A stretch of DNA of 12,234 bases from the NCBI GenBank assembly GCA_964638795.1, contig CAZXAX010000051.1:1-12234 (forward strand), read 5' to 3'. The notes beneath the pieces were generated by a model, which had not been told where the DNA came from, ran no database searches, and worked only from the letters and a program-made list of their open reading frames with translations. Shown in pieces: positions 1-8,435 of this stretch. The position numbers and the translations under genes are program-made. The first letter of the stretch is position 1. The number at the start of each line of letters is the position of its first letter. The DNA is from CAIYHK01 sp964638795 (GTDB lineage Bacteria; Actinomycetota; Acidimicrobiia; Acidimicrobiales; Ilumatobacteraceae).

Positions 1-31
1 TCACGCACCCCTGTGGGACAATAACTAGCTG

Positions 32-3000
32 ATGTCTTTGCGGGTTGTTGCTTCCTCCACTGCCGAGGGCTTGATCGACGATTTCCTTGCCGCCTATTGG
101 GCTGCCGAGGGTGATGTCTTTGCGCCCACGGCGGTGGTGGTGCCCAACAGCGCCACTCGCAACTGGATTACCGAGCAGATCGCAACCCGGTCCGCTTCGG
201 TTGGCAAAGCAAACATCGCCTCGAACATTCAGTTCCTGTATCCGAGTGCGATCACTGGCCAGCGCCTCACCACACAAGCGGGCGCAGACGATTCCAATGT
301 TGCGCTTGCGGTGCGGATCTATCGAGTCGCCAAAGCACACCCTGGGTTGATCCCCAATTTCGAAAACAGCAAACGCCCATTTCGTCTTGCTCAGCGAGTG
401 GCGCGTTTATTTGATCGGTACGTGTCGTATCGGCCCGAGATGTTGGCAGGCTGGACCAAATCCACCAAGCCAATGTTGCCGTCGCAACACGTATGGCAGT
501 GGGAGCTGTGGCGCAAACTCGCGCTCACGCCGGCAGAGCTCTCCACACTCAATGCCGAAGAGATCGCACAATTTGCCAAGCCACTGCTTGCATTTGGATT
601 CGGAGAAGTATCGCCAACCCTCGTGGATGCATTTGCGCAACTGGCAACCCAAACCGATGTCGTGGTTTATGCGATAGCGCCATCGCCTGAATCATCCACT
701 CCAGCCAATTTTGCACTCGTGCAGCAATGGGCGAGCCCGTCGTTTTCTTCGGTGCAGATGTTGCGCGATGCTGCCAATTCATTCGAAGTAAAGCCCTCAA
801 CGAATGGCACCTCAATATTGACAAAACTGCAGTCACACATCGCGTCTGATTCAGCCGCGGGATCGGTGCCGCGCATAGATCTTGAAAATCTTGATCCGGC
901 AATCACCGATCTTTCGCTGCAGGTACATCGATGCCATGGAGCCACGCGCCAAGTGGAAGTGCTGCGCGATGCAATCTTCCAGATGATGGCGCGCGATCCC
1001 TCGCTTAATCCTCGGGACATCGTGGTGGTGTGCCCAGATCTTGATCGTTTCGCCGCGCTGATTGAGCCCGTGCTCGGTGCAGATGTTGGTGGCAAATCGC
1101 TCCCGGTAGTGATTGCTGATCGTTCGATAACTACTCGTAATGCGCTTGGTTTGGCATTCAGCGATCTACTCACTGTGGCTAGCGGGCGAGTGTCTTCAGC
1201 AGATGTGCTCAGCCTGCTTGCACATCCAATGATTCGCACTCGTTTTGGTCTTGACGCCGATGGTGTAAATCTGATCACGCGTTGGGTGAATGATCTCGAT
1301 GTGCGATGGGGTCTCGACACCGAGCATCGCGGCGCACATTGGGCCAGCGGCAACACAATCACAACTGGCACATGGCGCGAAGCCTTGGATCGCTTGTTGC
1401 TCGGCGTGCTGATGCAGTCCACCGATCTGGTCGAAGGGCTGGACAACGTCGTTGTTTATGACGACCTTGGCGGCACGAGCATCGAGATCATCGGCTGCTT
1501 GGCCGCATTGTTGAAAGCGTTGGATGATCTGCAGCAGTCGTTGCAATCCGAGCACACGCTTGCCGAATGGCATGTGATCTTGGAACACATGCTCGCCGAT
1601 TTCATTCATGTTGGGCCCGAGGAGCAATTCCAGCTTGACGACGCAAAGGAGTCACTCTCTGATCTGCGCGAGATCGCCCCGCAGGCTGGAGATGCCACTT
1701 TCGCAGCAAATGACATTGTTGATTACGTGCAGGATTCCATCGGTAATGTCCGCAGCCGTTCCGCATATTGGTGGCATGCAATTCGCGTGGGCACACTCGT
1801 CAATTTCAAGTCATTACCGGCAAAGGTGATGTGTCTGCTTGGCTTTGATGCCGAGAGCCTCACCTCCGCTGGTTACGACGGTGACGATCTCCTTGCGCTA
1901 GCACCACAGCCGGGCGACCCTGATGCGCGTGCTTCTCAGCGTTTGCACATTCTGAATGCAATCGCAGCAGCCAAAGATTCGCTGATCATCACTTGTGATG
2001 GCTGGGATGTGAAGAACAACGCCAAAGTGCCACCAGCAATCGCAATGGAAGAATTGTTGGAAGCAGTTGGTGCCGTGGATTCTGCTGCTGCCACCGGTGT
2101 GATCTCAGATCATCCGCGCCAACTCGCCGATGTGCGCAGTTTTGGTGGGTTATCACGGCTCACCGACAAGTTCGGCGGCCCGTTCAGCGCGTCGGTGCCG
2201 GGGCTGGAAGTTCTGCAGGAGATCGAGCGCAATCGTGGCACCGCCATCAGCGATTTATTTGATGCTCACATATATGCGAACCCACCGTCTGAGCATGCGC
2301 TCACGATTGATGATCTCGCGATGGCGCTGAATGAGCCCTATCGCGTACTTGTCGAACAGCGCTTTGATATTCGTCTGCCAGCTGAAACTGAAGCGGCATC
2401 AGAAGATATCGATCTTGTGATTGGTCGTCTTCACGAACACCAGCTTGGTGATTCCATGTTGCGCGCACTTGAATCAGGTGTCGCGGGTTTAGATGAATGG
2501 AAGCAGCTCCGACAGAAGTCAGGCACTTTGCCGCCCGGCAAGCTGGGCGAGAGTGTGCTCGGTGATGTGCAGGGTCTTGTAGAAGCGATTAACGCCAAGG
2601 GTGTGCACTATCGCGACGGCAAGCAAGCCGAAGTAAAAGCCTTCAATAACAACATCGCCACACCTGGCGTGGTGGTGATCGGCAATGCAGTTGTGCACGG
2701 CAATCGTGTGATTACTACCACCTATGCCAAGCAAAAGCGCTCCCGCTTGATTGCCCCGTGGTTCACTGTTGCCTCGCTCACACTTGAGTACCCAGATACC
2801 GAATGGGAAGCTGTGGTGCTGTGCAGTAACGATGATCGCGATGGCGCCACCGAAGACCGCATTCTGATCGCCGGCGAAACGCCAGAGCAGCGCATCGAAA
2901 ACGCACGCAAGATCCTGGAGTTCGGTGTCGACATGCGTCGCCGTTCATTGCAGTCGGTATTGCCAGTAGGCACGGATGTTTCGTGGCTGATTGGTTCGGG

Positions 3001-3277
3001 TGCCGCTAAGACCAACGTTGGTAAAGCACTCACGTATGCGTGCAATTACAACGAGGTCTACAAGCTCGTGCGCGGTGTAGAGGATCTGTGGCAGTTGCGT
3101 CGAGAAGCACCCATCAAAGATTTTGACGACACCATTGCCGACGGTGTGTTAACCGCCGATCAGCTTGATGGTGAAGGCGTTGGGTATCGCGCACGGCGTT
3201 ATGCCAAGTGGCTGTTCAACGTGTGGTCGACCACCACGCTTGAGCCCACCGCCAAAGTGAAGCGGGCCAAGAAATGA
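32..3277 (+). CDS. recC: Exodeoxyribonuclease V subunit gamma (RecC)
   Basis: RecC is the Chi-scanning, structurally helicase-like but catalytically dead subunit of RecBCD, acting on double-stranded DNA ends in the cytoplasm. The 1081 residues are close to the usual actinobacterial length. Recognisable family blocks are SLQVHRCHG (about residues 295-303), followed by a stretch like the RecC segment on paired ends and predicates of position (PRDIVVV), ADRS at 362-365, RWGLD at 425-429, and VMCLLGFD near residue 600 followed by a GDPDAR-containing segment. There is no Walker A motif, as expected for RecC. The chosen start gives an N-terminus of the right kind (MSLRVVASSTAEGLID), but I see no strong ribosome-binding site in the 31 nt available upstream. 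It is the first visible gene of recC-recB-recD, and its stop lies 10 nt before recB. Function is certain at family level. Whether another gene precedes it in the operon cannot be seen. Confidence 0.95.
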   Translation: MSLRVVASSTAEGLIDDFLAAYWAAEGDVFAPTAVVVPNSATRNWITEQIATRSASVGKANIASNIQFLYPSAITGQRLTTQAGADDSNVALAVRIYRVAKAHPGLIPNFENSKRPFRLAQRVARLFDRYVSYRPEMLAGWTKSTKPMLPSQHVWQWELWRKLALTPAELSTLNAEEIAQFAKPLLAFGFGEVSPTLVDAFAQLATQTDVVVYAIAPSPESSTPANFALVQQWASPSFSSVQMLRDAANSFEVKPSTNGTSILTKLQSHIASDSAAGSVPRIDLENLDPAITDLSLQVHRCHGATRQVEVLRDAIFQMMARDPSLNPRDIVVVCPDLDRFAALIEPVLGADVGGKSLPVVIADRSITTRNALGLAFSDLLTVASGRVSSADVLSLLAHPMIRTRFGLDADGVNLITRWVNDLDVRWGLDTEHRGAHWASGNTITTGTWREALDRLLLGVLMQSTDLVEGLDNVVVYDDLGGTSIEIIGCLAALLKALDDLQQSLQSEHTLAEWHVILEHMLADFIHVGPEEQFQLDDAKESLSDLREIAPQAGDATFAANDIVDYVQDSIGNVRSRSAYWWHAIRVGTLVNFKSLPAKVMCLLGFDAESLTSAGYDGDDLLALAPQPGDPDARASQRLHILNAIAAAKDSLIITCDGWDVKNNAKVPPAIAMEELLEAVGAVDSAAATGVISDHPRQLADVRSFGGLSRLTDKFGGPFSASVPGLEVLQEIERNRGTAISDLFDAHIYANPPSEHALTIDDLAMALNEPYRVLVEQRFDIRLPAETEAASEDIDLVIGRLHEHQLGDSMLRALESGVAGLDEWKQLRQKSGTLPPGKLGESVLGDVQGLVEAINAKGVHYRDGKQAEVKAFNNNIATPGVVVIGNAVVHGNRVITTTYAKQKRSRLIAPWFTVASLTLEYPDTEWEAVVLCSNDDRDGATEDRILIAGETPEQRIENARKILEFGVDMRRRSLQSVLPVGTDVSWLIGSGAAKTNVGKALTYACNYNEVYKLVRGVEDLWQLRREAPIKDFDDTIADGVLTADQLDGEGVGYRARRYAKWLFNVWSTTTLEPTAKVKRAKK

Positions 3278-3298
3278 GCAGCGGGAAATGAGCACGGT
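3271..3298 (+). repeat. 14-nt tandem duplication at the recC/recB junction
   Basis: The 10-mer GAAATGAGCA occurs at 3271-3280 and again at 3285-3294, an offset of 14 nt. The copies are identical over those 10 bases, and the four bases after each copy differ slightly (GCGG and CGGT). The first copy carries the recC stop overlapping an ATG (ATGA at 3274-3277). The second carries the recB start (ATGA at 3288-3291). Between them lies a five-codon ORF (M-S-S-G-K) that starts on the recC stop and ends on the recB start. Confidence 0.75.
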
Positions 3299-6200
3299 GT
3301 TCGATATCGCAGGGCCGTTACCCACAGGCGTCACGGTGCTAGAGGCGAGTGCTGGCACGGGTAAAACCTTTGCGATCACCGCACTTGTCACGCGCTACAT
3401 CGTCGAATCGGGTCACACCGCAGACCAGGTGTTGATGGTCACCTTCGCCAAGGGTGCGGCTGCCGAGATGCGCGAGCGCCTGCGGGCCCGCCTGCGTGAT
3501 GCGATCAGCGCGCTGGAGGGGAGCGCCCCGCCAACCGACGCTTGGCTCACTCCTATATATATAGATGAACCCGCCGCTCGCGCTGAGCGGCTCGCCCGCG
3601 CCAAAGATGCGGTGGCCAATCTCGATCGCGCCACGATCACCACAATCCACGGTTTCTGCCACCAGGCATTGCGCCGCCTCGGCACCCATGCTGGTGATGC
3701 CGCACTTGCCGACGAAGTGAACGCCGGCAATCCCATTCTCGTGTCACGGTTTGTGCGCGACGAACTCCTCGCCGAACTCGCGCGGAACCTCTTTGCCTTT
3801 GGCGATCTCGATCCGTCCACGATTGAAAAAGAAGTGTTGAAAGTGTTGAAGACCCTGTTCAACAACTCTTCAGTTATTGCAGCACCCACCGATCAATCGG
3901 GCAAAGACGATCACGCCTACAAGCTCGCCCAACTCGCCATGGATCTGCGCAAGCGAATCGTTACAGCGCGTCGCGAGTCAAAAGCGTTGAGCTTCGATGA
4001 CATGGTTGAGATCTTGCGCGAGGTTTTGGATTCGGGTGAGTCTGGCAATGCGGTGCGGGATCAGTTGCGTGGCCAATACAAGCTCGTATTGATTGACGAA
4101 TTTCAGGACACCGATATGTCCCAGTGGGAGATCTTTTCCCAGGTGTTCACCCCGCAAGCAGATGATTCCGATCGCGTGTTGATCATGGTGGGGGATCCCA
4201 AGCAGGCGATCTATCGATTCCGTGGAGCGGATGTGTCGGCTTATGTGAATGCCGTGAATGCGCCCGACATCACGCGCCATGACATGACTGTGAACTGGCG
4301 CTCCGATGGCGATCTGATCGCGGCATTGAACACGTTGTTCGAAGGCGCCGATTTTGGCCAGCAAAAGATCCCCTATGTGCCGGTATCGGCGCGCCCAAAC
4401 GCACCTGCTCGTGCGCTTCAAATCAACGGCATCAATCCCAAGCCACTCGAACTGCGCTACATCACTAAGGCTGATGCTGGCGATGCCGATGCCGACGGTG
4501 TGCGCGCAGCAATCGCAGTTGACCTTGCCAACTACGTGCACAGCCTGATCGGCAACGCTGAGATCGTGAGCAGTGACGGCACCAGTCGCAGAGTGCGCGC
4601 CCGTGATATCGCAATCCTGCTGCGTGCCAACAACGATTCGCGTTACTTCCGCAATGAATTACGCGCACTCGGGATTCCTGCGGTGGAGTCACGAGTTGGT
4701 GGCGTGAATGAATCTGATGCGTTTGATCAGGTGCAGGTATTCATGAACGTGCTGAACGCAGTCAGCGATGCGCGCCGCGTGCGCTCGCTCGTGTTCACAT
4801 GGTTCAGCGATCTGGAGCTGAAGGATTTGGTCGATGGCGCCAAGATCGAAGCTTTGCAATTGCAGTGCGCGAAATGGTCCGATGACCTCGCGCGCAAAGG
4901 CGTTTCATACATGTATGAGCAGGTGCGTGCAGAGAGCTCATTGATGCGTCAGATCGCTGGCAGTGAAGCACCAACTCGCCATCTCACTGATATTGAACAC
5001 GTGTTCGAATTGTTGAGCGCGGCCACCAACGGCCGCCCTGTGGCGCCCGCGGTTGCGCTTCATTATTTGGAACAAATCCGTGACGAAGATTCTCAATCAG
5101 ACACTCTGTTGCGCCGCACTGAAACTGATGCCGATGCCGTGCAGATCACGTCCATGCACGCTTCCAAAGGCCTCGAATATCCGATTGTGCTGCTACCAGT
5201 GCCCAAGGGCATCTCCACCGAAACACCGTATGTATACACACTCGATGGAGTGCGCTATGTGGATGGCGCGAACAAGGTCCCGTGGAGCCGCGACCAACAC
5301 GGTGATCGTGATGCCCGCCGTGATCTAGCAAAAGCAGAAGATCTTGATGATTTGCGCCGCCTTATTTATGTGGCGCTCACTCGCGCGCGGCACCAGCTCA
5401 CGGTCTGGTGGGCGAGCACGGGTCGCGCACAGCAAGGTGCGCTTGGCACGGTGTTATTCAAAGAATCGTCCAATCTCACGGATAAGAACTTCACTGATGA
5501 GGTAGTGCAGTCAGCACTTAACGGTTGGGTTGAAGCCGGCAAAGGCAACATCGGTCTCACAAAGCTGAACTTTGATGCGCAGCTCGTGGATGTGACCACT
5601 CAGAATCCAGTAGTGCAGACTCCAATTGCTGCAGCGAACATCGCTGCCGTGAAGCCCAATGATTTTGATTGGGCGCGGTGGTCGTTCTCATCAATCACCA
5701 AGGATCAGCATTCGGCGCGCGAAGAATCGCCCAAGGGTGGCTCAGATGAAGAACACGATGAAGAGTTGCAAATAGTCGCAGCACCAGTGGGTGCCCTTGG
5801 TGGCTTTGCCGGCAGCGCGGATTTCGGCACTTACTTGCACGAGGTGATGGAGCGGGTTGATTTCACGGTTGCAGATCTGCAAGGTGAAGTCGCAAGTGTG
5901 GTCAAAGCACTCGGCACACCTTCATTTATCGAAGGCGGCGAAGAATCATTTGTGCAAGGCATCGTGGATGCGATCGTCACTCCTCTTGGTGGGCTCGGTG
6001 GTAACGCGCTGTCACACATTGCGCGCAAGGATCGCTTGGCTGAGCTGCGCTTTGACATGAGCCTTGGGCGTGATGCCCGCACGAAGTTGGCGACACTTGC
6101 CGAGCAAGCGGCGTCTGATCCAGGCTCGCCATTTGCAGACTATTTCCACACCCAGGCCGTTGATTGGGATGATCGCCGGGTGGCGGGTTTTCTCACTGGC

Positions 6201-6578
6201 AGCATTGATGCGTTGTTCCGTCTTGATATTGATGGCCAGCAGAAGTTCGTAGTGGTGGATTACAAGTCCAACAATCTCGCTCGGTTCAATACCGCGCAGC
6301 CTTACGGGTATGAATCAATGCGTGCGGCAATGATCTCATCGGGCTATCCGTTGCAGGCACTCATCTATTCAGTGGCAACACATCGCTATCTGAGTGCGCG
6401 GATGCCTGGGTATGACCCCGCAGTGCATCTTGGTGGTTGTGGGTATTTGTTCATGCGCGGAATGATCGGCGCGAACACTCCTGTGCGCGATGGGGTTACC
6501 GATGGCGTGTTTGTGTGGCGCCCCAGTGTTGATCTCGTGGTCGGTGCCGATCAGGTGCTCGGAGGCGGCAATGCGTAA
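3288..6578 (+). CDS. recB: Exodeoxyribonuclease V subunit beta (RecB helicase-nuclease)
   Basis: RecB is the 3'-5' superfamily 1A helicase and sole nuclease of RecBCD, and it also loads RecA. Helicase motifs run in order: Walker A ASAGTGKT (20-27), Ia VTFAKGAAAEMRERL, TIHGFC, Walker B/DExx IDEFQDT with D270-E271, motif III GDPKQAIYRFRGAD from G302, motif IV VNWRSDGDLI, motif V MHASKGLEYP with H624, and motif VI VALTRAR (695-701). The C-terminal PD-(D/E)XK nuclease is intact. H851 (GTYLHEVME), D974 (GSIDALF), D991 and K993 (DYKSN) correspond to the E. coli catalytic set H956, D1067, D1080 and K1082. A YPLQALIY block and YLFMRGM follow, as in E. coli. The length of 1096 residues is normal. A weak GGGA lies close before the ATG. 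Translation probably couples to recC upstream, and the last 8 nt overlap recD. Confidence in identity and completeness is high. Confidence 0.97.
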   Translation: MSTVFDIAGPLPTGVTVLEASAGTGKTFAITALVTRYIVESGHTADQVLMVTFAKGAAAEMRERLRARLRDAISALEGSAPPTDAWLTPIYIDEPAARAERLARAKDAVANLDRATITTIHGFCHQALRRLGTHAGDAALADEVNAGNPILVSRFVRDELLAELARNLFAFGDLDPSTIEKEVLKVLKTLFNNSSVIAAPTDQSGKDDHAYKLAQLAMDLRKRIVTARRESKALSFDDMVEILREVLDSGESGNAVRDQLRGQYKLVLIDEFQDTDMSQWEIFSQVFTPQADDSDRVLIMVGDPKQAIYRFRGADVSAYVNAVNAPDITRHDMTVNWRSDGDLIAALNTLFEGADFGQQKIPYVPVSARPNAPARALQINGINPKPLELRYITKADAGDADADGVRAAIAVDLANYVHSLIGNAEIVSSDGTSRRVRARDIAILLRANNDSRYFRNELRALGIPAVESRVGGVNESDAFDQVQVFMNVLNAVSDARRVRSLVFTWFSDLELKDLVDGAKIEALQLQCAKWSDDLARKGVSYMYEQVRAESSLMRQIAGSEAPTRHLTDIEHVFELLSAATNGRPVAPAVALHYLEQIRDEDSQSDTLLRRTETDADAVQITSMHASKGLEYPIVLLPVPKGISTETPYVYTLDGVRYVDGANKVPWSRDQHGDRDARRDLAKAEDLDDLRRLIYVALTRARHQLTVWWASTGRAQQGALGTVLFKESSNLTDKNFTDEVVQSALNGWVEAGKGNIGLTKLNFDAQLVDVTTQNPVVQTPIAAANIAAVKPNDFDWARWSFSSITKDQHSAREESPKGGSDEEHDEELQIVAAPVGALGGFAGSADFGTYLHEVMERVDFTVADLQGEVASVVKALGTPSFIEGGEESFVQGIVDAIVTPLGGLGGNALSHIARKDRLAELRFDMSLGRDARTKLATLAEQAASDPGSPFADYFHTQAVDWDDRRVAGFLTGSIDALFRLDIDGQQKFVVVDYKSNNLARFNTAQPYGYESMRAAMISSGYPLQALIYSVATHRYLSARMPGYDPAVHLGGCGYLFMRGMIGANTPVRDGVTDGVFVWRPSVDLVVGADQVLGGGNA
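6561..6565 (+). promoter_or_regulatory. Ribosome-binding site that fixes the recD start
   Basis: GGAGG stands 5 nt before ATG at 6571, inside the last codons of recB. It supports the 6571 start over an in-frame ATG 27 codons upstream at 6490, which would add residues lying wholly within recB and unlike RecD N-termini. Confidence 0.8.
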
Positions 6579-8403
6579 TCTGCCGGCGAAGGTGTTCCAA
6601 TGGTCGCTCCCAAGTGGTGACACACCTGCAGTATTCACCGCTGCTGAAACCGCTGCGGTCGAGATGGTGGCGCGGCGCGCGAAGGTGAATGACGAGCACG
6701 TGCTGTTCATGATTGCGATGGCGGTGTGGGCGCACCGTAATGGCCATGTGTGTGTGCACCTTGATCGCATCGGCGAGGTAACTGATCGTGCTGATGCCCC
6801 TGCGGCTGATGTGCTCGCCAAGAGCCTCGCCGCGCACCCCGAATTGGTGCGCAACATTGGTATTGACACGGCGGTCTCGCTCGCGGAAGCACTGGCTATT
6901 CGCGAACAACTCGTGTGCGTAGGTAACCGTGTGTACACACAACGCCAGTTCATCGATGAGATTTCAGTCGCAGAGCAATTGCGCACCCGTGCCGCGCGCG
7001 TAGATGATGTGTCCACTGCTGCGGCACTCGCACTCATTGATTCACAGATTCAGCCCAAGCAGCTCGCCGATGGTTCGCTTTATACGGTGCAAGGGGATGC
7101 CGCGCGGGCCCTGCTGGTTAAGCCGTTCGCCGTGCTCACTGGTGGCCCAGGCACCGGCAAAACCCACACGTTGACGCGTTCATTGTTCGCCCTCACCGAA
7201 GCGTTACATGCGCGTGTGGGGGAGGAGCTCACGATTGCAGTGTGCGCGCCTACTGGTAAGGCCGCCGATCGGGTAACCGAGCTATTGAATCAAGCAATTG
7301 AAAACGCAGCAGGTGCATTGCCCGATCATGTGTTGCAAGCGGTGCGCAGGATCAAGCCGTCCACCATTCACAGCTTGCTTGGCAATTCACGTGGCCAACG
7401 CACACGGTTTAAGTACAACCACGAGCTGCGGTTGCCACATGATCTTGTGATCGTGGACGAAACCTCGATGGTGTCGTTGCAGATGATGGCGCGGTTGCTT
7501 GAAGCAGTTCGTGATGATGCCCGCATCTTGCTGGTCGGAGATCACGCCCAGTTGCAATCTGTGGAGTCGGGCTCAATTCTTGGTGACGTTGTGCAGGCAT
7601 GGTCTGGCCGTGCCGATAGCCCGGTGTTCAAGCTGTGGCATGACTTCCGCACTGAGCAGGATGGCGGTGATGCCAACGGTATTGCTGTGGTGGCGCGTGC
7701 GATTCGTGACGGTGATGCAGATGGGGCCAAGGCGTTGTTGGCGAGCAGTCTGCATGGCGTGAACTATTTCGATTCGCAGGCGTTGGCCGATACAGCGCAA
7801 GTGCCAGTAGTGCTTTCGGGCGTGGTTGACGCATTACGCAGTGCGCGCAAGTTGGCACAAGGCGTGGACGCCAAGCAACATGCGGATGCTCTCACCGCAG
7901 TTGGGTCGGCAAAGTTGCTGTGTGGCCCGCGCCAAGGCGAGCTCGGTGTGAGCACTTGGAACAAACGCCTTGCAGAGATTCTTGGTGCACCATCAGAAAC
8001 TGCACTTGTGCCTGGCACACCGGTATTGATCACGCGTAACACCCCACGTGTTGGTTTGGTGAATGGTGATCTTGGTGTGGTGGTGAATACCTCTGAAGGT
8101 CTGCGCGTATTTTTCTCCCGCCCTGAAGGCTCGGCGTTCCCTCAGTACTTGTCGGTGGCAGAGCTACCCGAGCATGAGATCTCGTATGCGATGACGATTC
8201 ACAAATCCCAGGGCTCTGAGTATCGCGACGTTGTGATCATCCTTCCGCATGAAGGCTCCCCACTACTTACGCGTGAACTGCTCTACACCGGATTCACTCG
8301 AGCCAAGCGCGCGGTGACGGTGGTAGCGAGCGACGCTGCTCTCACCCAGGCGATTAACACCCCAGCCATTCGGCTAAGCGGCCTAGCTGAGCTTCTGATT
8401 TAG
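6571..8403 (+). CDS. recD: Exodeoxyribonuclease V subunit alpha (RecD helicase)
   Basis: RecD is the 5'-3' superfamily 1B helicase of RecBCD. It is the fast motor and regulates the nuclease before and after Chi. With the start at 6571 it is 610 residues, slightly longer than the mycobacterial protein as I recall it. The helical N-terminal domain (about 1-150) resembles RecD (HVLFMIAMAVWAHRNGHVCV). Motifs are Walker A GGPGTGKT (191-198), Ia APTGKAADRV (from 226), DEAD-type box VDETSMVS with D296-E297, motif III GDHAQLQSVESG (from 323), motif V TIHKSQGSEY with H544, and motif VI GFTRAK with T576-R577. The start codon lies inside recB (ATGCGTAA, 8-nt overlap), so stoichiometric translational coupling is likely. 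The gene ends the operon, and the next gene converges on it after 32 nt. No damage is seen. Confidence 0.96.
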   Translation: MRNLPAKVFQWSLPSGDTPAVFTAAETAAVEMVARRAKVNDEHVLFMIAMAVWAHRNGHVCVHLDRIGEVTDRADAPAADVLAKSLAAHPELVRNIGIDTAVSLAEALAIREQLVCVGNRVYTQRQFIDEISVAEQLRTRAARVDDVSTAAALALIDSQIQPKQLADGSLYTVQGDAARALLVKPFAVLTGGPGTGKTHTLTRSLFALTEALHARVGEELTIAVCAPTGKAADRVTELLNQAIENAAGALPDHVLQAVRRIKPSTIHSLLGNSRGQRTRFKYNHELRLPHDLVIVDETSMVSLQMMARLLEAVRDDARILLVGDHAQLQSVESGSILGDVVQAWSGRADSPVFKLWHDFRTEQDGGDANGIAVVARAIRDGDADGAKALLASSLHGVNYFDSQALADTAQVPVVLSGVVDALRSARKLAQGVDAKQHADALTAVGSAKLLCGPRQGELGVSTWNKRLAEILGAPSETALVPGTPVLITRNTPRVGLVNGDLGVVVNTSEGLRVFFSRPEGSAFPQYLSVAELPEHEISYAMTIHKSQGSEYRDVVIILPHEGSPLLTRELLYTGFTRAKRAVTVVASDAALTQAINTPAIRLSGLAELLI

Positions 8404-8435
8404 TTGGCTAAATTCGCACCACTTACTTCAAGTGT
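8404..8435. other. 32-nt convergent gap between recD and the minus-strand pair
   Basis: This is the only DNA between the recD stop and the stop of the minus-strand orphan gene. It contains a 5-bp inverted repeat, CACTT (8420-8424) and AAGTG (8430-8434), with a 5-nt loop. The stem is short and has no run of T after it on either strand, so a working bidirectional terminator is only a weak possibility. The gap marks where base composition changes from recBCD-like to more A+T-rich. Confidence 0.35.

Noticed and set aside
1..31. A -10-like ACAATA just before recC, as a leaderless promoter.
   Set aside because: Poor match, no -35 visible and too little upstream sequence. recC may instead be inside a longer operon.
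667..1446. A 259-codon open frame on the minus strand inside recC.
   Set aside because: It lies wholly antisense to clear RecC coding sequence. The Ser/Arg-rich product is typical of the reverse complement of high-G+C codons.
3552..3564. TA-repeat stretch within recB.
   Set aside because: It simply encodes IYID in an intact RecB frame. It is too short to be a meaningful repeat.
6490..6570. Upstream in-frame ATG for recD.
   Set aside because: It lies inside recB, adds an unlikely Cys-rich leader, and lacks the GGAGG found before 6571.
6369..7037. A 222-codon minus-strand open frame across the recB/recD junction.
   Set aside because: It is antisense to two recognised proteins, with shadow-like Ser/Ala/Thr/Arg composition and no motif.
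8420..8434. Hairpin between the convergent genes as a bidirectional terminator.
   Set aside because: The stem is only 5 bp with no T tract on either strand. Not strong enough to call.
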